Assembly (NCBI GenBank): GCA_905205665.1
Contig: CAJLEF010000021.1
Span: 1-5,655 of the forward strand
DNA: 5,655 nt
Origin: an uncultured Bacillota bacterium
Lineage (GTDB): Bacteria; Bacillota_I; Bacilli_A; RF39; UBA660
Reading direction: 5' to 3'
Below, in pieces: positions 1-5,374 of the stretch. The number at the start of each line of letters is the position of its first letter. Position 1 is the first letter of the stretch. Below the pieces are notes generated by a model. That model saw nothing but the letters and a program-made list of their open reading frames with translations, did not search any database and was not told the origin of the DNA. The position numbers and the translations under genes were made by a program.

Positions 1-62
1 AATAATATGTCCTAAATACTACAAAATAAACTGTCGTATTTATTACGTTATTATTATAACAT

Positions 63-95
63 ATCTTTAATACCAAATGGTATTAAAGATTTTTT
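63..95 (+). terminator. Rho-independent terminator, plus strand, for a gene left of the window
   Basis: A perfect 12-bp stem (63-74 ATCTTTAATACC pairing with 79-90) with a 4-nt AAAT loop is followed directly by TTTTT at 91-95. The T-tract lies only on the plus-strand side, so it would stop rightward transcription coming from outside the window. No convincing coding sequence lies before it in positions 1-62. Confidence 0.75.
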
Positions 96-97
96 GC

Positions 98-124
98 AAA
101 AAAAAATTAGATATTTCTATCTAA
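98..124 (-). terminator. Rho-independent terminator of the glucosaminidase gene
   Basis: On the minus strand, TTAGATA-GAAA-TATCTAA (hairpin over 107-124, GNRA-type tetraloop) is followed by nine consecutive T (98-106). The hairpin begins four bases after the TAA stop at 129-131. G-U pairs from the preceding GG could lengthen the stem into the T-tract. It faces the plus-strand terminator at 63-95, making a convergent boundary. Confidence 0.8.
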
Positions 125-128
125 CCTT

Positions 129-803
129 TTAAGCATTTCTAATGGTACTCATATAATTATTTACTTTATAAGCCCAAGTACTACTCGTTGCATATCTTGT
201 ATTAATTTGTTCTGGAGTTACTAAACCCTTTTGAATATAGTTGTAAGAAAGATTCTTAATCATGGCTTCAATACCAGCGTCTAAAGAAGCAAAAGTAGCA
301 TAAGAACTACCAAGGCAACTGCCTGCTCCTTTCATACCACCTACATTATTACATTGTTTAACTAAAGAACTACATCCCCATTTACAACCAGTTTCTAGTA
401 AAGTTATAGCTAAAGCTAAATAAGGGTCCACACCATATTGAGTGGAATATTTTGCAAAACTCATTCCATATCCACTTAAATCACTACTTAAACTATTATT
501 TAACTTTAGAGCTAACTCATCTAGAGTCATTCCCTCATATACAATCGCAGGAGTAGAAGCTTTTAAACTTATAATTTCTATCTCTTGTTTTAATTCTTTT
601 TCATCAAATTTTAATTCTTTTTCTTGTAATTTCTTTGTTTGATTTTTTAACATTACAGATTCAATTACCGCATTAGAAGCTGTTGTATAAGCACTGTCTA
701 ATGAAATAATTGTAATTCCTTCTATTAGATTTGTAAAAATTTCAATACTACATATTACGGTGATTGCAAGTAAAACGGTTTTCACCGAGGGTAATTTTTT
801 CAT
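129..803 (-). CDS. Membrane-anchored N-acetylglucosaminidase-type peptidoglycan hydrolase
   Basis: Predicted 224-residue enzyme that would hydrolyse glycan strands of peptidoglycan outside the membrane. Residues ~7-30 form one hydrophobic segment (uncleaved signal anchor), and ~54-77 are Lys/Glu-rich and probably coiled-coil. The C-terminal ~110 residues resemble the glucosaminidase family (PF01832, as in AcmA/LytD-type autolysins). E137 in LLETG matches the catalytic Glu of the family's ALESG motif, CNNVGGMKG matches NNLFGIKG, and a YATSSTWAYKV tail matches the family's YATDPxYAxKV. Four cysteines (C140, C144, C151, C163) cluster around the active-site segment. The start is ATG 801-803, preceded by AAGGATGG (811-818). 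The in-frame ATG at 840-842 adds 13 residues but overlaps the -10 box, so it cannot be on that promoter's transcript. The gene has its own promoter and terminator. No cell-wall-binding repeats are present, so the membrane anchor probably does the localising. The family call is by motif only; the glycosidic bond cut is inferred. Confidence 0.82.
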   Translation of the reverse strand: MKKLPSVKTVLLAITVICSIEIFTNLIEGITIISLDSAYTTASNAVIESVMLKNQTKKLQEKELKFDEKELKQEIEIISLKASTPAIVYEGMTLDELALKLNNSLSSDLSGYGMSFAKYSTQYGVDPYLALAITLLETGCKWGCSSLVKQCNNVGGMKGAGSCLGSSYATFASLDAGIEAMIKNLSYNYIQKGLVTPEQINTRYATSSTWAYKVNNYMSTIRNA

Positions 804-810
804 TTCTAAA

Positions 811-818
811 CCATCCTT
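811..818 (-). promoter_or_regulatory. Ribosome binding site that fixes the glucosaminidase start
   Basis: Minus-strand AAGGATGG lies 7 nt before the ATG at 801-803 (10 nt counted from the AAGGA core). It is the only purine-rich Shine-Dalgarno match near either candidate start, and supports the shorter 224-residue product. Confidence 0.7.
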
Positions 819-840
819 CTTCTTTCCAGAAAGTGAATTC

Positions 841-870
841 ATTATACAATAGCTTATTCCTATTTGTCAA
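841..870 (-). promoter_or_regulatory. Sigma-A-type promoter of the glucosaminidase gene
   Basis: The minus strand carries TTGACA (870-865), an 18-bp spacer and TATAAT (846-841). Both hexamers are perfect consensus. Transcription would begin near position 834, giving a leader of about 30 nt that contains the AAGGATGG site. The last five bases of TATAAT overlap the upstream ATG (840-842), which rules that codon out for this transcript. Confidence 0.8.
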
Positions 871-876
871 ATTTTT

Positions 877-914
877 TAGCCATTTAAAACGTACATATGT
901 ATTTATTTTGGCTA
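877..914. repeat. Inverted repeat just upstream of the glucosaminidase promoter
   Basis: TAGCCA (877-882) is matched by TGGCTA (909-914), and a perfect 10-bp palindrome TACATATGTA (892-901) lies between them. On the minus strand these lie directly upstream of the -35 box, with the palindrome centred roughly 60 bp before the expected transcription start. There is no T-tract on the minus-strand side, so it is not a good terminator for spmB. It could be an operator or chance structure in AT-rich DNA. Between it and the spmB stop I see only A/T-only or 5-bp stems, so no clear spmB terminator. Confidence 0.35.
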
Positions 915-953
915 TAAAGCACGATGAATAAAGGCTTTAAAAATTTTAAATTT

Positions 954-1475
954 TTACGAAAAAAAGAAAGATGTGATCAAAAAAGCCATGATAACGCCTA
1001 CCGCATCGGCAAATAATCCGGCACTTAAAGCATGCTTTGTTTTAGTAATTTTAACCGAACCAAAGTAAAGAGCTAAGACATAAATTGTCGTATCAGTACA
1101 CCCTTGTAAATTAGAAGCTAATCTTCCCACAAAAGAATCAGGCCCATAAAGTTCAAAAATATTTGTCATAATAGCTAAAGATGCGGTGCCTGAAATTGGC
1201 CTTACTAAAGCCATTGGTAACACTTGAATAGGTAACCCTATTTTATTTAGAAATGGAGTAAAATAAGAAAAAACAAATTCTAAAAAATGCGAATTCAAAA
1301 ATAAATTAGTGGAAAAAACCATCGCAATAACCGCTGGAGCAATATTAAAGGTTGTAATAAGCCCCTCTTTCGCTCCTTTTAAAAATGATTCATAAACATT
1401 TACCCTTCTTTTAAAGGCATATAAAATAATACTTAAAACAAAAAGAGGCACAATATAATTAGATATTTGATGCAT
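954..1475 (-). CDS. spmB: Spore maturation protein SpmB
   Basis: Integral membrane protein of 173 residues, close to the usual ~178 for SpmB, with the nucleoside-recognition/gate domain (PF07670). In Bacillus subtilis, SpmA and SpmB are needed for full dehydration of the spore core and heat resistance; the molecular activity is unknown. Visible features are hydrophobic segments at about 6-20, 43-60, 64-80, 128-140 and 156-171, and the conserved stretches TTFNIAPAVIAM (41-52), RPISGTASL (92-100) and SNLQGCTDTTIYVLALYFGS (121-140). The start is ATG 1473-1475, preceded by AAAGGAG with a 5-nt gap (GGAG at 1481-1484). It overlaps the end of spmA by 17 nt, which suggests translational coupling. It is the last gene of the dacB-spmA-spmB unit. 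The identification is strong from both motifs and context. Confidence 0.93.
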   Translation of the reverse strand: MHQISNYIVPLFVLSIILYAFKRRVNVYESFLKGAKEGLITTFNIAPAVIAMVFSTNLFLNSHFLEFVFSYFTPFLNKIGLPIQVLPMALVRPISGTASLAIMTNIFELYGPDSFVGRLASNLQGCTDTTIYVLALYFGSVKITKTKHALSAGLFADAVGVIMAFLITSFFFS

Positions 1476-2046
1476 TTTTTCTCCTTTTTATATAGTCATA
1501 AATAAGACCTGAAATATTAGAACAAAGTGTTGCCAAAATACTCGTCAAAATAATTTCTGAGGGATTAGCACTTTTATACATTGCTCTTAAGGCAATAACA
1601 GTAGTCGGTACTAAAGTAACTCCCCCAGTATTTAAAACTAAGAAAGTTATCATTGCTTCTGTCGCGGTGTCTTTCTTTGGATTATCTTCTTGCATACACT
1701 CCATTGCTTTTAACCCAAATGGTGTAGCAGCACTACCAAGTCCTAAGGCATTTGCAGCGATATTACTGGCTATATAAGATAATGCCTTATGATTTTTAGG
1801 TAATGATGGAAATAATTTAGAAAGTAAAGGACAAACCAAATGAGAAAATTTTTCTAAAATACCCGAGTCTTCCGCGATTTGCATAATACCGGTCCATAAA
1901 ACTAGCAAAGGCATCATATCTAAAAGTAGATTTATGCCATCTAAGCCCCCTTTTAAAATTTGACTATTAAGGCTTTCAATATTGCCTGTAACAATAGAAA
2001 ATAAGGCTCCTACTGCGATAAAAAAGACAAAAATATATGTTACCAA
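1459..2046 (-). CDS. spmA: Spore maturation protein SpmA (TTG start)
   Basis: Membrane protein of 195 residues, partner of SpmB in spore core dehydration and matching the ~196 residues of the B. subtilis protein. Recognisable blocks are VLWTGIMQIAEDSG (49-62), SNIAANALGLGSAATPFGLK (94-113), and TFLVLNT (134-140) followed by TLVPTTVIALR (144-154). Hydrophobic segments lie at about 3-20, 39-56, 132-153 and 165-183, with a basic RRK tail. No ATG is available near the N-terminus. I chose TTG at 2044-2046 because GGAGGTG (2056-2062) sits 9 nt upstream and the resulting length fits the family. An upstream in-frame TTG at 2062-2064 would add six residues but has no Shine-Dalgarno site of its own and overlaps this one. 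The start overlaps the dacB stop by 7 nt and the end overlaps spmB by 17 nt, so the three genes appear translationally coupled. Confidence 0.93.
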   Translation of the reverse strand: MVTYIFVFFIAVGALFSIVTGNIESLNSQILKGGLDGINLLLDMMPLLVLWTGIMQIAEDSGILEKFSHLVCPLLSKLFPSLPKNHKALSYIASNIAANALGLGSAATPFGLKAMECMQEDNPKKDTATEAMITFLVLNTGGVTLVPTTVIALRAMYKSANPSEIILTSILATLCSNISGLIYDYIKRRKNASNI

Positions 2047-3110
2047 TTTGTTAGCCACCTCCAAAATCTTACAAAGAAATTTTCTTTATGCTTGGTTTCA
2101 TCATTATTTAGAAAAATATCCGTTTCACCAAGTAGAAAATCATTTAAATAAACGGAAGCTTTACCAACAATTTCTTCTTTGCTACTGTTATCAACATTTA
2201 AGTTAATTTTGACCTTTTCTTTTTCTTCTGGTTTTAAAAGAGCATATAAGTTTTCCTTAATATAATATTTAGTAGGATTATCTTCATCAACAATAAACGT
2301 ATCTTTATCTAATAAAAGCACTCGTTCATAATTATCAAAAACTTCTTCACAAGCATTTTTATGATCAGCAAAATCATTTCCATCATTTAAAGTAACTACT
2401 ATACACGTTTTATTATCTTTACTAGAAGCTGTAACAAGTGTTCTTTTAGCTTTTTTAGTAAAGCCAGTTTTACCTCCTATTTGATATTCATATGTCGATA
2501 AAAGTTTATTTTTATTTTGCCAAACATAAACCTTATCCAATGTATTTGTTTTGTAATTTTTAGTATGAATGATTTCTTTAAATGTTTCATTTTTTAAGGC
2601 ATATTGCATTAAAAGAGCCATATCGTACGCTGTTGAAGTGTTACCATCACCCTCATCATTTTCAAGACCATGAGGATTAATAAAACGAGTATGATTCATT
2701 CCGATTTCTAAAGCTTTAGCATTCATTAAATTCACAAAATTATCCATATTACCAGCAATATGATAAGAAATTTCAATGGCCGCGTCATTACCACTACGAA
2801 GCATTAGACCATAAAGCAAGTCTTTTAATTTCATTTTTTCACCTATTTGTAAGTAAATAGCGCTTCCAAAGGCACTTAAAACTTCTTCTCCGACGGTTCT
2901 TTCACTTTCTAAATCACCATTTTCTAAAGCTAAAAGACAAGTCATAATTTTGGTGGTACTAGCAATTAGTTTTTCTTTTTCAAGGGCTTTTGATAAAAGA
3001 ACTCTTTTTGAATCATAATCCATAACAACATAACTTTCGGCAGACATAGCACACGTTTTTATAGGACACAAAAACAAAAATAGCATAAGTAAAAAATAGA
3101 TTATTTTCAT
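2040..3110 (-). CDS. dacB: D-alanyl-D-alanine carboxypeptidase (penicillin-binding protein), DacB-like
   Basis: Serine DD-carboxypeptidase (peptidase S11) of 356 residues that removes the terminal D-Ala from peptidoglycan stem pentapeptides outside the membrane. A Sec signal peptide covers ~1-21 (cleavage probable after KTCA). All three active-site motifs are intact: S51-T-T-K54 (nucleophile and general base), S106-G-N108 and K214-T-G216. A C-terminal beta-rich region (~265-332) is consistent with the PBP5 C-terminal domain (PF07943). The last ~13 residues (RFWRWLTNW end) are aromatic and basic, typical of the amphipathic anchor of these enzymes. The start is ATG 3108-3110 with AAGGTGAT at 3116-3123. 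Synteny with spmA-spmB matches the B. subtilis dacB-spmA-spmB operon, where DacB (PBP5*, sigma-E controlled, mother cell) lowers cortex cross-linking. That synteny is why I prefer DacB over the vegetative DacA or forespore DacF paralogues. The sporulation role is inferred from context. Confidence 0.92.
   Translation of the reverse strand: MKIIYFLLMLFLFLCPIKTCAMSAESYVVMDYDSKRVLLSKALEKEKLIASTTKIMTCLLALENGDLESERTVGEEVLSAFGSAIYLQIGEKMKLKDLLYGLMLRSGNDAAIEISYHIAGNMDNFVNLMNAKALEIGMNHTRFINPHGLENDEGDGNTSTAYDMALLMQYALKNETFKEIIHTKNYKTNTLDKVYVWQNKNKLLSTYEYQIGGKTGFTKKAKRTLVTASSKDNKTCIVVTLNDGNDFADHKNACEEVFDNYERVLLLDKDTFIVDEDNPTKYYIKENLYALLKPEEKEKVKINLNVDNSSKEEIVGKASVYLNDFLLGETDIFLNNDETKHKENFFVRFWRWLTNW
2056..2062 (-). 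promoter_or_regulatory. spmA ribosome binding site inside the dacB 3' end
   Basis: GGAGGTG on the minus strand, a strong match to the anti-Shine-Dalgarno sequence, lies in the codons for the Trp-Arg-Trp stretch near the DacB C-terminus. Its 9-nt distance to the TTG at 2044-2046 decides the spmA start over the TTG at 2062-2064. Confidence 0.75.
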
Positions 3111-3128
3111 ACCTAATCACCTTAATTC

Positions 3129-3136
3129 ATTGTATG
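3129..3136 (-). promoter_or_regulatory. Possible sigma-E-type -10 element for dacB
   Basis: Minus-strand CATACAAT at 3136-3129 equals the B. subtilis sigma-E -10 consensus (CATACANT). It lies upstream of dacB, which is sigma-E dependent in B. subtilis. At the expected 14-16 bp spacing I see no good KMATATT -35, only ACTAAA-like sequence. Transcription would begin near 3122, giving a very short leader in which the AAGGTGAT site is at the 5' end. TACAAT could equally be a sigma-A -10 without a good -35. Confidence 0.38.
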
Positions 3137-3160
3137 AAAAAAATGACTTTTTTAGTCATT
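3137..3160 (-). terminator. Rho-independent terminator after the lipoprotein gene
   Basis: On the minus strand, AATGACT (3160-3154), a 5-nt A loop and AGTCATT (3148-3142) form a 7-bp hairpin that runs into seven T (3143-3137). It begins 9 bases after the lipoprotein stop and would separate the upstream three-gene unit from dacB. The T-tract abuts the CATACAAT element. Confidence 0.7.
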
Positions 3161-3169
3161 CAAATCATC

Positions 3170-3661
3170 TTAACCATTAAAGACACCATGGATTTTTTGT
3201 AAAGTGATATAATCAGGATTTTCCAGTACCCATTTATCATTATCTAAATAAGCAGAAAAACTAAGGGTATATTTTATTCTTTTATTTTCTCTTTTCATAT
3301 AAGTTAATTGTAAATCTTTATAATTTAACTCAGGGTTATTTTCATACTCTTTTAAAGCTTCTTCTTTCGAGTGATTATAATCATACACCTCAATGGTTGC
3401 AGTGACGATAGCTTTATTTCCATTATAAGTAACATTATCAATGTGGTACGCTAAATCAACATATTGTTTTTTCATAATAAGTTCATAGATATCTTGTTGT
3501 TCCTTAGTTAAATTTTCATTCTTAATAAGTTCATTTAAAGAAACTGTTACTTTATCACTATGGTTTTGATAGGCATTTAAATAGTCTTTAACAGGTGTTT
3601 TCGCATCATTAGAAACACATCCTGAAAGAAGAAAAATGAAAAAAAGAAGACAAAGTCTCAT
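3170..3661 (-). CDS. Putative lipoprotein of unknown function
   Basis: A 163-residue secreted lipoprotein with a very short signal: MR, a hydrophobic core (3-11), then the lipobox LSGC with the lipidated cysteine at C15. It should be diacylated and held on the outer face of the cell membrane. The mature part is charged and polar, with a helical Lys/Glu-rich region (~36-68) followed by alternating strand-like segments (78-93, 128-146), an arrangement seen in small NTF2-like or DUF4878-type lipoproteins; this is a fold impression only. No enzymatic motif is visible. The ATG (3659-3661) overlaps the TGA of the preceding gene as ATGA, with AAGGA 6 nt upstream inside that gene. An in-frame TAA four codons upstream bars a longer product. 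It is the last gene of the three-gene unit and is followed by a terminator. The lipoprotein call is firm; the function is unknown. Confidence 0.85.
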   Translation of the reverse strand: MRLCLLFFIFLLSGCVSNDAKTPVKDYLNAYQNHSDKVTVSLNELIKNENLTKEQQDIYELIMKKQYVDLAYHIDNVTYNGNKAIVTATIEVYDYNHSKEEALKEYENNPELNYKDLQLTYMKRENKRIKYTLSFSAYLDNDKWVLENPDYITLQKIHGVFNG

Positions 3662-4290
3662 AAGCGTTCCTTATAAGTCATTTTAATAAGTTCCACTACT
3701 TCATGCATTTTTAAAGTATAAGGTCTTTGAATTTCTTCTTTAAGTTCATTTATCATTTCCTTAAAATCCTCTTTGTTTTTGCCAAAAAATTCATAATAAA
3801 TGTAAGCACACTTACTTTTATCTTGTTTTTCCACAAGAGAATTAATTTCTATTTCTAAAAAATGTTTGTCTTTAATAGCCGTACGAAATTCCAAACGAGG
3901 AGCTATTTTTTCTGATTTTTCATACAAAACAGATTCATTTTTCCTTTCACCAACTAACTCATAAATGTTATTCCAATCTTCAATTAAAACCTTGCTTTTT
4001 CCTAAAACTTTTCCGGTTTCATCAAATTCAAAAAAGATAGCTTCTTTTAAACTGGCAAATAGAACTCCTGTCATTTTCTTATTATTTTTTAAAATAGCTT
4101 TATTAATATAAGGAGTTATCCACTCTTTATCTAAAGAAACTTGATATTCTAGAAAATCTTTCATAATAAGCTCATTTACTCTTACGAAAGGTACTTTTTT
4201 AAACAATAGTAAATTATCATTTTTTTCCCATTCGTAGTATTCCCATAGTTCATCATCTAAATTAACTAATAAATCATAATAGTATGGCAT
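3658..4290 (-). CDS. DUF3603 (YjbA)-like protein, function unknown
   Basis: A 210-residue protein with no signal peptide or membrane segment, so probably cytoplasmic. Its N-terminal third resembles the uncharacterised Bacillus YjbA/DUF3603 family: VN at 9-10, then YEWEKND (19-25), then KKVPFVRV (31-38), corresponding to a HEWRKDD...VPLLRV pattern I recall for YjbA. The middle (~73-111) is strand-rich and the C-terminus (~160-207) is acidic and helical. At 210 residues it is shorter than the roughly 250 expected for YjbA. I see no catalytic signature. The ATG (4288-4290) follows the upstream gene's TGA by one base, with AAAGGAAG upstream inside that gene; its own TGA overlaps the lipoprotein ATG. 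This packing suggests the three products are made together. The family assignment rests on recalled motifs and is moderate; the gene itself is well supported. Confidence 0.83.
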   Translation of the reverse strand: MPYYYDLLVNLDDELWEYYEWEKNDNLLLFKKVPFVRVNELIMKDFLEYQVSLDKEWITPYINKAILKNNKKMTGVLFASLKEAIFFEFDETGKVLGKSKVLIEDWNNIYELVGERKNESVLYEKSEKIAPRLEFRTAIKDKHFLEIEINSLVEKQDKSKCAYIYYEFFGKNKEDFKEMINELKEEIQRPYTLKMHEVVELIKMTYKERL

Positions 4291-4291
4291 A

Positions 4292-4489
4292 TCATTTCTT
4301 CCTTTCTTTTCTAGACCAAATAATTAAACCAACTCCTATAATTAAATAGATCAAGATTCCTCTTTTACTAATAAAATAAACAAATTCTAATAAAGTATAC
4401 CCAAAAAAGAAAAGATTTATGTAAAGAAGTGTAAAAAACAAAAAGATAGAGCAAAATAAGATTCCTAATAATAGAAAGATAAAACGCAC
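4292..4489 (-). CDS. Small two-helix membrane protein (GTG start), unknown function
   Basis: A 65-residue, strongly hydrophobic protein with two predicted membrane segments (~4-30 and ~43-58). They are separated by a short loop with SKR (41-43), and the C-terminal tail RKERKK is basic and probably cytoplasmic. I do not recognise a family. It begins with GTG (4487-4489), supported by AAAGGGATGAT just upstream; the nearby ATG at 4489-4491 is out of frame and closes quickly. The TGA is one base from the next ATG, so it leads a coupled three-gene unit with the DUF3603-like protein and the lipoprotein. It may be a membrane partner of the lipoprotein, but that is only inference from position. Confidence 0.68.
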   Translation of the reverse strand: MRFIFLLLGILFCSIFLFFTLLYINLFFFGYTLLEFVYFISKRGILIYLIIGVGLIIWSRKERKK

Positions 4490-4516
4490 ATAATCATCCC
4501 TTTTTTTAATATTTTA

Positions 4517-4545
4517 TTTCTTTATTAAAAAAATTAGTATATAAT
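4517..4545 (+). promoter_or_regulatory. Probable uppP promoter in the divergent intergenic region
   Basis: TATAAT at 4540-4545 is a perfect -10; the region 17 bp upstream (TTTCTT, 4517-4522) is a poor -35. The start codon is only 16 bases after the -10, so the leader would be about 10 nt and the AAGGTGAT site (4551-4558) would lie at the transcript's 5' end. The same 4490-4561 gap must also hold the promoter for the minus-strand unit; I see AT-rich candidates there (for example TATACT on the minus strand) but none with a convincing -35. Confidence 0.5.
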
Positions 4546-4561
4546 GTTGTAAGGTGATTTT

Positions 4562-5374
4562 ATGGAGTGGATTAAATATATTTTACTGGGTATTTTACAA
4601 GGATTAACCGAACCTTTACCTATTTCTTCCAGTGGTCATTTAGTATTATTTAAAAACTTATTTAATACAAATATGCTTACTGATGTTAATTTTGAAATTG
4701 TTGTAAATTTTGGCTCTTTTATTGCTATTTTACTCATTTTTTGGAAAGACATTGTTCGTCTTGTAACAGCGTTCTTTGGTTTTATTTTTAACAAAAAGAA
4801 AAGAAATGAATATAAAAAAGATTTTAAATATTGTCTTTTAATTATTTTAGGAAGTGTTCCTGTAGGAATTGCCGGTGTATTGTTTAAAGATAAAATTGAC
4901 ACATTATCTGGTAACATGACTTTTTTAGGTATTGCCTTTCTTATTACTTCTTTAATGCTTTTCTTAGTTAAGAATAGTAAAGGAAAAAAAGAAGATTATG
5001 ATATCACTTACAAAGACGCGATTATTATTGGTCTTATGCAAATGGTAGCCCTACTTCCAGGTATTAGTAGAAGTGGTACTGTTTTGGTAGGTTGCCTATT
5101 ATGTGGCTTATCACGTAAAAGTTCTTTAAAATATACTTTTATGTTATATTTCCCTGTATCAGTTGCTTCTATGGGATTAGGCGTTTTAGATATGATGGGT
5201 GACAGTACCATTGCTTCTTTATGGTCTTATTATTTAGTGGGTATGATTTGTGCAGGTGTTGTTACATTCTTTTCTTATCGTATTCTATCTAATATGGTCC
5301 AAAAAGGTAGCCTATGGAAATTCTCAATTTATTGTTTATGTTTAGGCATTTTTGTTCTATTTTACTTTCGTTAA
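4562..5374 (+). CDS. uppP: Undecaprenyl-diphosphate phosphatase UppP (BacA)
   Basis: A 270-residue polytopic membrane enzyme that dephosphorylates undecaprenyl diphosphate to undecaprenyl phosphate, recycling the lipid carrier for peptidoglycan and other wall polymers. Overexpression in other bacteria gives bacitracin resistance. The length is typical (265-290). Both signature motifs are present: QGLTEPLPISSSGH (13-26) and PGISRSG (166-172). By alignment to E. coli UppP, E17 corresponds to E21, S23 to S27, H26 to H30 and R170 to R174, all active-site residues. The position of E. coli E17 is Q13 here, a variant I also associate with Firmicutes homologues. Proline at 18, where Phe is usual, is less common. 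Hydrophobic segments span the protein, for example 46-60, 91-108, 121-136, 153-165, 174-182, 192-209, 222-238 and 253-268. The start is ATG 4562 after AAGGTGAT (4551-4558). It is transcribed alone, divergent from the three-gene unit, and closed by a terminator. Confidence 0.96.
   Translation: MEWIKYILLGILQGLTEPLPISSSGHLVLFKNLFNTNMLTDVNFEIVVNFGSFIAILLIFWKDIVRLVTAFFGFIFNKKKRNEYKKDFKYCLLIILGSVPVGIAGVLFKDKIDTLSGNMTFLGIAFLITSLMLFLVKNSKGKKEDYDITYKDAIIIGLMQMVALLPGISRSGTVLVGCLLCGLSRKSSLKYTFMLYFPVSVASMGLGVLDMMGDSTIASLWSYYLVGMICAGVVTFFSYRILSNMVQKGSLWKFSIYCLCLGIFVLFYFR

Noticed and set aside
2..70. Open plus-strand frame ending in TAA at 68-70, just before the plus-strand terminator
   Set aside because: It is only 22 codons long, Ile/Tyr-rich with no recognisable motif, and its stop lies inside the terminator stem. 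It could be the end of an outside gene, but the evidence is too thin to call.
442..642. 66-codon plus-strand reading frame
   Set aside because: Antisense to the glucosaminidase gene, which has clear family motifs, a promoter and a terminator. The translation is low-complexity Phe/Asn/Ser.
939..955. A/T-only inverted repeat after spmB as a terminator
   Set aside because: The stem has no G-C pair and the following sequence is not a T-tract in a useful position. It is too weak to call; read-through towards the glucosaminidase gene remains possible.
2062..2064. Upstream TTG as the spmA start (201 residues)
   Set aside because: No Shine-Dalgarno site precedes it and it overlaps the GGAGGTG that serves the TTG at 2044-2046. 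The shorter product fits the family length better.
1982..2206. 74-codon plus-strand reading frame
   Set aside because: Antisense across the dacB/spmA junction, with no family resemblance; a shadow of well-supported genes.
3658..3661. Mycoplasma-type code with TGA read as Trp
   Set aside because: TGA falls in the ATGA stop/start overlap and at the tight junction at 4292-4294, and Trp is encoded by TGG throughout, so TGA is acting as a stop.
4636..4917. 93-codon minus-strand reading frame inside uppP
   Set aside because: Antisense to conserved UppP coding sequence, with no plausible product.
5008..5211. 67-codon minus-strand reading frame inside uppP
   Set aside because: Antisense to the PGISRSG region of UppP; a shadow frame.
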